Shown here one piece after another: positions 20,727 through 29,474 of a stretch of 64,000 nucleotides of DNA. Made by a program: the position numbers and the translations under genes. This DNA is from Aristolochia californica (Eukaryota; Streptophyta; Magnoliopsida; Piperales; Aristolochiaceae), in the NCBI GenBank assembly GCA_029961685.1, contig JARWKL010000006.1, positions 8,190,748 through 8,254,747 on the forward strand. The letters run 5' to 3'. How positions within the stretch are numbered: the stretch's first letter is position 1; each line of letters begins with the position of its first letter. The notes beneath the pieces are model-generated. The model worked only from the letters and a program-made list of their open reading frames with translations. It was not told the DNA's origin and made no database searches.

Positions 20727-22554
20727 TCAAAATGTTGATAACTGCTCCCATGTGGTGTCACTGGGATCGGCATCGGCCCACTGGACTAGAATTTCCCAAT
20801 CCCCTTGAATGTGGCGTGCTTGTATTACCTGAGCTGGAATAGAAAGGACTCTGCCCTCATGTAGTGGCGGCAGTGGAGTGTGTAGTAGGGGCGAGTCACC
20901 TTGGAAGGGCTTCAATTGGGAGACGTGAAATACATTGTGGATCTTTGCTTCCGGTGGGAGCTGCAAACGGTATGCCACGGGCCCAATTTGGTCCAATATC
21001 GGAAATGGACCATAATATTTTGGAGACAGCTTATGGCGCTTGGCTGCAGTCAGGGACAGCTGGCGGTAGTGTTGAAGCTTTAACCACACATAGTCTCCAG
21101 GGCAATAAGATGCCTCCCGGTGCTTCTTATCATAAAAGCGTTTCATAGAGTGTTGGGCCGCTTGCAGATGTGTACGTACCTCAGTGAGCATAGCATCTCG
21201 TTCAGCTAATGCTTGGTCCAAAGTGACGACTTTGGATGCCCCCGGTTCATATGGTAACAAACGAGGTGGATCTCTGCCATAAACTACCCTGAAAGGAGTA
21301 GTACCCAGTGCTGTGTGGTAAGATGTGTTATAGCAAAATTCGGCCCATGAAAGCCATTTCACCCATCTTCTAGGTGCGTCCCCCACAAAACAACGAAGAT
21401 ACATTTCAATAGTGCGATTGACAACCTCTGTTTGTCCATCCGTTTGTGGGTGATAGGCTGACGAAAATGCCAATTGGGTGCCCTGTAATTTGAATAATTC
21501 CTTCCAAAAGAGACTGGTAAAAATTGCATCCCTGTCACTGATAATGGATGAGGGAATTCCATGTAATCTGACAATGTTGTCCATAAATAATTGAGCGACC
21601 TGAGCAGCAGTATATGGATGCGCCAAAGCAAGGAAGTGCCCATATTTTGAAAACCGATCAACGACGACAAAGATCACCGATTTACCTGATGAAATGGGAA
21701 GTCCAATAATGAAGTCCATGGAAATATCAGACCAGATTTGAGATGGTAGTTGCAGAGGTTGCAGTAGGCCGGCTGGACTTAAGGATTCGGCCTTGTTTCT
21801 TTGACAAATCTGACAAGCAGCTACATAATCAGCAATTGTGCTCTTCATGCCCTTCCAGTAAAAGTCCCGACTGATTCGGAAATATGTTTTCTGTCGACCC
21901 TCATGTGTCCTATCATGGATAGAGGATAGGATTGTGTGAAGAAGTGGTGATGTATTATGTAAAAATATCCTGTTTTTGTAGAGAATGAGACGATCCTGAA
22001 TCGTCCAATGAGGAGCAGCTGTCCCCTGTTGAATATCCTGATATAAAGACATAAGATCCGGATATTGATTTACTTCCTCACGAATAGAATCTAATAGCAG
22101 TGCACGTGGGTGACTGATAGCATAAATTTGAGTGGTGGAAATATCCCGACGTGATAAGGCATCAGCCCCCAAATTCGAACTACCTGGCTTATAATGAACC
22201 GTAAAATCAAAGCCCATGAGTTTAGTTAACCAATGCTGCTGTGGGGATGTGGTGAGGCGCTGTTCCAGAAGATACTTGAGGCTGCAATGATCTGTTCGAA
22301 TGAGAAACGGTCTTCCCCAAAGATACGGTCGCCAATGTTGGACAGCCTTGGCTAACCCAATCAATTCCCTCTCATATGCAGCTAACTTATGGTGGTGTTG
22401 TCCCAACTGACGACTGAAATAAGCAATGGGGTGCCCCAATTGTTGTAACACTGCCCCTATACCTCCCCCGGAGGCATCACATTCCACCACAAATTCTGCC
22501 TCAAAATCTGGTAATTGTAGGACTGGCGCTGAGGCTAAGGCCTCCTTTAACAGG
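20727..22554 (-). pseudogene. Chromovirus RNase H-integrase-chromodomain, cut off from gag-pol by frameshift
   Basis: Open from about 22490 (587 aa) in the frame that continues pol beyond the homopolymer. RNase H: ECDASGGG, YERE, RTDHCS, GADALSR. Integrase zinc finger His192/His196/Cys226/Cys229, then the DDE core with Asp near 259 and 319 and Glu355 (TDGQTE). A GPF/Y-like YYGPFPI region is near 492, and the C-terminal ILVQWADADPSDTTWEQ is a chromodomain end, which targets integration to marked chromatin. No stop inside. Separated from gag-RT by a single-base change. Confidence 0.85.
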
Positions 22555-25122
22555 TTAAATGCCTGTTCTGCTGAAGAAGACCAGTGGAAGGCATTTTTTT
22601 TTAGCAGGTTTGTTGAGTGGTGCTGCTATCTGTCCATAAGATTGGATAAATTTTCTATAATATCCCGCTAAGCCCAAAAAGCCCTTTAATGCTGTAGTGG
22701 AGGTGGGAACCGGCCAATCTGTAACTGCCTGAATCTTGCTCTGGTCAACTTTCACGCCCCCAGCTGATATGACGTGGCCCAAATATGCCACCTCAGATGT
22801 ACCCATAGCACATTTTGATTGATTCAAAACCAAATGATGAGAGCGTAGAATGGTAAATACCTGGTGGAGGTGGTGGAGATGTTCTTCCCAATTTTTGCTG
22901 TAGACCAGAATGTCATCAAAAAAGACTAACACATAGTGGCGCAGAAGTGATGAAAAGACCTCATTCATGAGGGCCTGAAAGGTGGATGGTGCATTGGAGA
23001 GACCGAAGGGCATGACGAGGAACTCGAAATGACCGTGATGTGTGCGGAAGGCAGTCTTCTCCACATCCGCCTGGTGAACTCTTATTTGATGATAGCCCGA
23101 TTTCAAATCTAATTTGGTAAAAATTGTAGCACCATGTAACTCATCCAGCAACTCGTCCACAACTGGAATGGGGAACTTGTCCTTAACTGTGTGCAAGTTT
23201 AGTTGCCTATAGTCGACACAAAATCTCCAAGATTTGTCTTTTTTACGTACAAGTAACACTGGTGAGGAGAAAGGAGATCGACTGGGCTGGATCACACCCT
23301 GAGCGAGCATATGCATGCACTGTCGTTCTATTTCATCTTTCTGGATATGTGGGTAACGATAAGGCCGCACCACTACTGGATCAGTTCCCAACTTTAAACG
23401 AATGCGGTGATCGCAATGACGCACTGGTGGTAGACCTGTAGGGTCATTAAATAAATCCGCAAATGCTGTAAGTAAAGGAGCTAACTGATCATCACCCGTG
23501 TGTTGAATATGCAAAGTGTGAAGTGCATAAGGGACCTGTGCCACAATGCCTTGTAATGTAATCTGGCCCTGTGGTGCTGAAAATGTCATAGTCCGAGCCT
23601 GAAAGTCCCATAATATCGGTCCTAATAACTGGAGCCATTTGACCCCGAGCACCAAATCAAATCCAGCCAATGGAATGACTAGTAAATCTGCCTGAAAGGA
23701 ATGCCCCTCAATGGTGAAAGGGGTGTTAGCACATAACCCCACGCTAGCAATTTTGGCCCCATTGGCCACTGAAACTGAGAGACCCCTTTGTTGTTGAATT
23801 TCCAATCCCAATTGTTGCGCGGCTGGTTCACTGATAAAATTATGTGTGCTGCCCGAATCAACTAAAGCAAGTAGCATGAGATGATGTAACCTGGCCTTTA
23901 CCTGCATGGTATTAGAACTACGCAGGCCATGCATGGCATGGAGGGAGAGCTCTGCTTCCTGTTGTACCTCTTCCACAATTTCATTTTCAAGAAGCTCTTC
24001 TGAATCTTCTTCCAATAATTCAATACTGAATAAACGTTTACAGGTATGTCCAGGCAAGAATTGTTCGTCACAATTAAAACATAGGCCCTTTGCCTTTCGA
24101 GCATCCATTTCCTGTTTAGTCAAAAATTTACATGGCATAGAGTGTGGAGGAACATTAGTAGCCTGATCTGCTCGGTTAGGGGCAGAGGACCCAAAACGTG
24201 GACCAGATGCAGTACCCTGTGTTCTGTTTTGCCAAAATGGTTTTCTTTGTAAAGACTCTTTTAGAACTCTCTGTTTGTGCTCCACAGCCCTGGCATAATT
24301 CATTGCAGAGTCCAAATTTGTTGGACCCAGTAATTCCACTTCCAATCTGACTGCCTCTGTCAATCCAGCATTAAAAATCTGAACATGTAGGTGAGGAGGA
24401 ACAAATTCACTAGCTCTGGCCAACCGTTCTTGGAACGTTTTTTGGTAAACCTCTAAGGTGCTGGTCTGTTTGTAGTTGATCAATTCCCCCACTGGGTTGC
24501 TGCTAGCTGGAGGTCCGAACCTTAACTGGCAAGCATGTTTAAAGTGCAGCCAATCCTGAATGGAATGGACATTTCGGTAGTGATGGAACCACATGAGCGC
24601 TTCATCGAGCATGTGGTAGGCGGCCAAAGTAACCTTGTCCATTTCCACCGTTTGTTGATGATAAAAGAATTGTTCACATTTCGTGAACCACAGTAAAGGA
24701 TCTTTAGAGCCATCATATGTAGGAAAGTTAAGTTTAAAGTACCTGGGAACCGTTGATGGTGCTTGTGCGTGAGTGGTCATTGAACCCATTGGTTGGCGCA
24801 AGGGTGGATTTGGTGGTGGCGTGAATTGTTGGTGGGGAACTAGTTGTTGTTGAAAATTGGTTGCTGGTGGTGGCGTTGGTGCTTGAAGTGCAGCAAGTTG
24901 TCGTAGGATGGATTGTAGAGATGATTCCAGAGTTTGTAAGGTAGTATTGATGTGAGAAATTTCAGTACCTTGAAGAGTGGATCGTTGTTGAAGGTCTGAA
25001 AGGACTTGACGTATGTCCTCTGGAGAAGAGGAATCACCGAGGGTGGACCTGTCTGATACCATGTTGTTAAGATCCTCACGAGCCATGGATCTTGTCACCC
25101 TCCTCTCTTCTCTTCCTTCCAT
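22555..25122 (-). pseudogene. Chromovirus gag-protease-RT, frameshifted at its end
   Basis: 855-aa frame. Residues 1-300 are gag, with the capsid-like retrotrans_gag region at about 125-290. A plant gypsy-type Cys/His motif CFNCDEQFLPGHTC lies at 348-361. The protease LVDSGSTHNFI is near 420 and the RT has LDLKSGYHQIR near 671 and FFDDILVYS near 734. The start at 25122 is in the LTR; an alternative ATG at 25063-25061 overlaps the primer site. Nine A residues (plus-strand T9 at 22594-22602), one more than fits the frame, shift translation to an early stop before RNase H. All motifs before that point look complete. Confidence 0.85.
25051..25061 (-). other. Primer-binding site of the Reina-like element
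   Basis: Read on the minus strand TGGTATCAGAC, matching initiator tRNA-Met for ten bases, three bases after the LTR end. The gag reading frame passes through it, so the primer site is translated if the LTR ATG is used. Confidence 0.8.
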
Positions 25123-25472
25123 TATCTTGCTTGACGTTGAGATGGAATGAGGGTTGAAGGGGATTGAATTTCGGAAAGGAGAATTGGGGAAATTCGGAAG
25201 AGAGCTTGAAGGAGCTCTTGACCTGTTTATCTAAATTACGTTAACTAGAGTGAACTCAATTCATAATCTTCATTACCCTAGCCGTCCCCTTAAATAGGGT
25301 GGAGGACGTCCAAAACCCTAAAGACCTCTTGGGTCAATGGTTCAAACCAATAAATGCTAAACCAACCCAAACCAAAGACAAAACCAAACCAAAGACAATT
25401 ACATGGAAATTGAAAAACACATTAATTAATTCCTACGCCTGTTGGTAACTCGTGATGCTATAGAGTCCATAA
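25065..25472 (-). repeat. 5' LTR of the Reina-like element
   Basis: Equivalent to 20262-20670 read on the minus strand. A TATA-like TATTTAAG lies in the palindrome CCCTTAAATAGGG (TTAAATA at 25290-25296). AAACCCTAA (telo-box) lies nearby. The outermost two bases expected from the other LTR (TG, minus strand) are not present, so the exact 5' end is unclear. A gag ATG at 25122 lies inside this LTR. Confidence 0.8.
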
Positions 25473-25654
25473 TTATGATATTATGAACAATAGTTTACTT
25501 CGTTCATGATTACCATATAATCTGTTTTTAATATGTTTACTTCATACTAGGATATTCCTCCTTCTGGTTCTCTTTTATCAATCTTAGATGTAGTGTAATT
25601 TTAGTTTACTTTACTTCTTGTTTAATTATGTTTTACTTTTTAATTTGTTAAAAC

Positions 25655-25953
25655 ATGGTATCCAGTAGTAGGATTACTAGATCAGTAAAGAATGCTTCTC
25701 TTGTTGAATATAAATTTCAACAAATATTAAATGATTGGACAATTTTGTCCATAAAACCAACATCAATCTACAAGAAAGGAACTTTCACCTTTTCTAGTAC
25801 CATGAGAATTAAAACCATGGAACAAACAATTAATCTTGAAAATCAAGATTCAACTCTTAAATTATTAGAGTTAACATATCTCAACAAGTATCTGCAAGAT
25901 ACTGAGAAGAAATATATGCATATTGGATGCATACAGATTGTGTTCAAACCCTT
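25655..25953 (+). pseudogene. EPRV ORF1 N-terminal fragment (copy C1)
   Basis: About 100 codons from the start, with residues shared only with C2 (QQILNDWTIL, LTYLNKYLQD). It ends in TTTC-type sequence after TGTTCAAACCCTT. The rest of the movement protein is missing. Confidence 0.75.
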
Positions 25954-26252
25954 ATCTCTTTCTTATTTCTTTCCTTATTTCTTTCTTTTATTCTTTCTTT
26001 CTAGTTTCTTTCTTTCTTCTTTCTATGTTTCTTTGTTTTATCCTCTATCTTTCTTATTTCTGTCTTTCTTTCTTACTTTTTTCTTTCTTCTATCCTTTTT
26101 ATTTCTTTCATCATTCTTCCTTTCTTATTTCTTGCCTTATATCTTTCTTATTTTTATTTCTTTATTCATATTTGTTTCATTGTTTCTTTTTTTTTCTTGC
26201 TTCCTTTTGTCTTGATTCTTTCTTTTTTCTTCTTTTTTTTCTATTTTTTTCA
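25954..26252. repeat. Polypyrimidine spacer between inverted EPRV arms
   Basis: About 300 bp of TTTC-type sequence. It closely matches the end of the window (about 63690-63990) and, inverted, the 17800-18060 region. It separates the heads of copies C1 (+) and C2 (-) and would form the loop of a hairpin RNA. Confidence 0.8.
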
Positions 26253-26548
26253 GGTTTGAACGCAATCTGTATGCATCCAATATGCATATATTTCTTCTTA
26301 GTATCTTGCAGATACTTGTTGAGATATGTTAACTCAAATAATTTAAGAGTTGAATCTTGATTTTCAAGATTAATTGTATGTTCCATAGTTTTAATTCTCA
26401 TGGTACTAGAAAGGGTGAAAGTTCCTTTCTTGTGGATTGATGTTGGTTTTATGGTCAGAATTGTCCAATCATTTAATATTTGTTGAACTTTATATTCAAC
26501 AAGAGAAGCATTCTTTACTGATCTAGTAATGCTACTACTGGATACCAT
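26253..26548 (-). pseudogene. EPRV ORF1 N-terminal fragment (copy C2)
   Basis: About 99 open codons from ATG 26548, cut where the pyrimidine spacer begins. It differs from C1 by a few residues only and shares the C1-specific QQILNDWTIL-type segment. Confidence 0.75.
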
Positions 26549-26960
26549 GTTTTAACAAATTAAAAAATAAAACACAATTAAACAAGAAGTAAAGTAAACT
26601 AAAATTATACTACAACTAAGATTGATAAAAGAGAACCAGAAGGAGGAATATCCTAGTATGAAGTAAACATATTATAAACAGATTATATGGTAATCATGAA
26701 CGAAGTAAACTATTGTTCATAATATCACAATTGATTTACTGTTCATCATCTTCTTGAGCAGATACACGTCTGTGAACGTCTAATGAGTATAGCGGCCTTC
26801 AACACCTATCCCCGGCTACACGGCCTTGACTCAACGCGACTTGGGTGACATCCCATATCTTAACAAGAAGGATGATGAATAGTAAAATCATTATAACATT
26901 CTCCCCTGATGATTTTATAATATATTACTTCATACTTGGATATTCAAGGTTTAGGCTTCC

Positions 26961-26975
26961 ATGGCTCTGATACCA
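26961..26975 (-). other. Primer-binding site, initiator tRNA-Met (EPRV copy C2)
   Basis: Minus strand TGGTATCAGAGCCAT, unchanged. The downstream donor-like position reads CCAAGTATG, so the donor AG|GT is weakened here. Confidence 0.8.
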
Positions 26976-27185
26976 AAAACAGCGGGAAGTATGAAATTGA
27001 CAGAAGGCAAATAAATAGACAACGCGCAGAGAATAACTTTAAACTCTTACTGTCTTATTTACAATATCATACAACTTACAATAAAACTCCAAGCACGCAA
27101 ATACAAGAAGGCAACCTTGAGTACACAGGAGAAAGCTCCGAAAACAAGTTATTCGAGTGATACCTTAACAAAATAAAACAACTCC

Positions 27186-27192
27186 TTATATA
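27186..27192 (-). promoter_or_regulatory. EPRV promoter TATA box (copy C2)
   Basis: Minus strand TATATAA in CCTCCTTCTATATAAGGAG. It would drive a transcript through R, leader and ORF1 of C2 and then, after the spacer, through C1 in antisense. Upstream near-palindromes lie at about 27262, 27284, 27311 and 27354 within ORF4. Confidence 0.65.
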
Positions 27193-27256
27193 GAAGGAGG
27201 AAACTAAAGTGGATTCTAACAATTTTGAAATCCACCACTAAGAAAGAGATAAGCCT

Positions 27257-27625
27257 CTATGATTGAGGCGGCTGAGCTGAGTCATCTCTATTATTGAGAT
27301 TGCTTTGAATGTTGTCTCTATAATTGAGATGATCTTGACTTTGTTGTCCATTATCTCTATGATTGAGATTTGAAAGAGACCTTTGATGGGCTTGGTCCCA
27401 AAGAATCTTTCTTTGTCTGAGAGCTTTAACTCTTATCCGATGAAGGTGGCTACATTCGGCATCCCATGGTTGTAACTTTATGGAATATGGCCGACCAAAG
27501 ATACTGTAGGTGCCTTTATTTATATGAAAAATAGGCCAGTTGTGGGCCAGAGGATAAGATTTCCTCTGTTGCTTTTGGACGGACTTGGCCGACGAATCTA
27601 GTACAGATGTGTCTGTCATAGTCAT
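27257..27625 (-). CDS. EPRV ORF4, small basic protein, open (copy C2)
   Basis: 122 codons from the ATG that follows the acceptor-like TTTCAG|GAT. It shares the basic Trp/Arg core with copy A ORF4 (SIFGRP, LHRIRVKALRQ). It is longer at the C-terminus because it carries four NLNxRD-type repeats (NLNHRD, HLNYRD, NLNNRD). This is the second copy without a stop. The repeats coincide with DNA near-palindromes TCTCTATNATTGAGA. Function unknown. Confidence 0.6.
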   Translation of the reverse strand: MTMTDTSVLDSSAKSVQKQQRKSYPLAHNWPIFHINKGTYSIFGRPYSIKLQPWDAECSHLHRIRVKALRQRKILWDQAHQRSLSNLNHRDNGQQSQDHLNYRDNIQSNLNNRDDSAQPPQS

Positions 27626-27639
27626 ATCCTGAAACAAAT

Positions 27640-28808
27640 TATTTTCATTTAGATTTCTCTTCAAATATATGAAACATCGCAGCAATATATTCTTCATCTT
27701 CTAGATGTTGACTGTCTGGTAATGACTCAACAACATTATGATCATGCTCTTGGATAATGCCGTCTTCTTCTTCTGCAGCAGATGGTTTTGAGATAGACAT
27801 ATTGTTGTCTGTTGGGTGAGAGGATGTGCCAAATAAATTGGTGTAGTCATAATGGAATTCTGGGATTTTATGTAATCTAAGATTATTCTCATTCTGAATA
27901 ATAGTAGACTTAATTTCTGCAACTTTAGTATCAATATTGGGGAAATGTTTCCACCAACGAACATGAAAAGTCCGTAATAATATTGGAAGACCTTTATCAT
28001 TAAAGCCTGTAGTGCAATCCTATGTCCATATCCATGGTATAGAAACTACCATAAAGAAGATGAAGACATCACTATGATCAGGGAGTTTGTTAATCCCCAG
28101 AGCTTAAAGTTCAGGATTGGATTTAGTCCATTTTTGTAAAATGAACCTTAATTGGTTCTGGTAAGATTGCAAGTGGTGGCCCAAATTTGTTCAACCATGA
28201 ATAAACCCAACTGGTAGAGGTAATGACCTCTTGTAGACATCCTTTTCCCACTAGAAAAACCAGGAATGTCGATGGGAATGATTTTGGTAATAAAAGGTAT
28301 TATACCAAGAATCCATATAATCCCAATAATTAAATTCCTTATCATTAGGAAGATTAGTAGCTTTAGCCAAATCAAATTTTCCCCATGTTGAGGAAAACAT
28401 GAATCTTTGAATCGTACATTTACTGTACGCTCTTGGGCTATCCCATTTAACCACATTTTCCAGTGTATGATGCACTGCAATTGAATTAAGATGAACCAAA
28501 ATAGATTCAAATGAATACCATCGTTTTCCTGCACAGATGGGACAGTAGGCTTCTCCAAGCCATTTCTGTAACATCTCCCAGGAATCCAAGGTACCATCCA
28601 AGTCCTCTTTATTGAGGATCAAAGTAGTGTCCTTTTAAGGAAGAGTAATATACTCTAGTTCTGCTTCGAGTGTCTCTTTATACGACACTGGGGCTTTGCC
28701 CTTCTTTTCTGAGGGATTTCCTCTATCTTGATTTTTGTGGCCTCAGCCTCTGGATTTATTTCCACGTCCTCTAATTGGGAGTGGGTTGCCCCTTCCGGGG
28801 TTGTACAT
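27640..28808 (-). pseudogene. EPRV ORF3, broken (copy C2)
   Basis: ATG 28808 (MYNPG) overlaps the RNase H stop region as in G. The RG-rich start, the CPICAGK...H...HH cluster (about 28520-28560), the Trp/Tyr-rich middle and the acidic tail are recognisable. They are spread over different frames (28622-28251, 28597-28148, 28000-27701) with a TAA near 28636 and several indels. Confidence 0.7.
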
Positions 28809-29474
28809 GATTTGTACTATGAAGAAAATCAGGTAAGGAATTTAATTCTCCTTTGATATATTCAATATCAAAATCAAAGGCGCTTAATTCCGCTTGTCAT
28901 CTGGCAAAGATGTGATTGGAAGTAAGATTCTTCACATCCTTCTTAAGAATTGATTTTGTAGCAGACCAATCAAGTCTTAAAAGAAATTTCTAATTTAAGA
29001 GATCATCTCGAAATTTATGAATGCACTTAATTATTGCCAAAATTTCCTGTTTCACAGTGGAATAATTAATTTGTGCATCATGCCAATTACCAAAGGTAAA
29101 TCTTACAAGTTCTTCTTTACCTGCTTGGTTAACTTGTTTTAATATGCCACCATAGCCTATATGGGAGGCATCTGTCTCTACAACCTTCGGATAAGAAGGG
29201 TTAGTCAGGTTAAGGCAAGGGAGTTGTTTAACCTTACTTTTAATTAACTGGACTGCCTGAGTATGTTTAGGAGTCCAAAGCTCAGGATTCTTTCTGAGTC
29301 TTTTATGTAATAGTGTTGAGTCTTGAGCAAGATGAGGATAATAATCAGCAATATAATTGAGACTTCCTAGAAATCTCAGAAGTTGAGTTTTTTCCAATAA
29401 ATCATCAAAAAATTTGGAAGCAAACTCAATACTTCTATCAATGGGAACTATTTTTCCCTTATGAATATTGTGAC
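28809..29474 (-). pseudogene. EPRV ORF2 3' end: RT tail and RNase H, broken (copy C2)
   Basis: Includes ETDASHIGYGG, VKQEILAI and the DFxxR-type end of RNase H. It is open from 29397 to 28990, followed by stops. The RT catalytic core is missing because the copy starts at GHN(I) of the RT connection. Confidence 0.75.

Larger units (their letters stand above)
20262..25472 (-). mobile_element. Ty3/gypsy chromovirus, Reina-like, nearly intact
   Basis: Two direct LTRs of about 409 bp bracket a tRNA-iMet primer site, gag-pol with a C-terminal chromodomain-like tail, and a polypurine tract. A total of about 5.2 kb with short LTRs and an integrase followed by a chromodomain fits the plant chromoviruses, most like Reina; the clade is my inference. 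The LTRs differ by one indel and one substitution only, indicating recent insertion. The flanks share ATTATGATATT (20252-20262; 25472-25482). One homopolymer frameshift breaks gag-pol. It sits in the EPRV leader. Confidence 0.85.
20077..25953 (+). mobile_element. EPRV copy C1 (leader plus ORF1 start), split by a chromovirus
   Basis: EPRV leader at 20077-20261 resumes at about 25473 and continues into ORF1 (ATG 25655) to 25953. The leader carries lineage-specific changes (TTAAGATATGGG, GTCAAGGCCGTGTAGCC, ACTCATTAGACG) that are shared only with inverted copy C2. Together these segments are one arm of an inverted repeat with C2. The intervening 5.2 kb is the Reina-like element. Confidence 0.8.
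26253..29474 (-). mobile_element. EPRV copy C2, inverted partner of C1
   Basis: On the minus strand: end of RT and RNase H (29474-28809), ORF3 (28808 to about 27640), ORF4 (27625-27257), TATA (27192-27186), R (with AATAAG, not AATAAA), primer site (26975-26961), leader, and ORF1 start (26548) cut at 26253. The leader and ORF1 share private changes with C1. The upstream end stops inside RT at GAATATTGTGAC. Confidence 0.85.
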
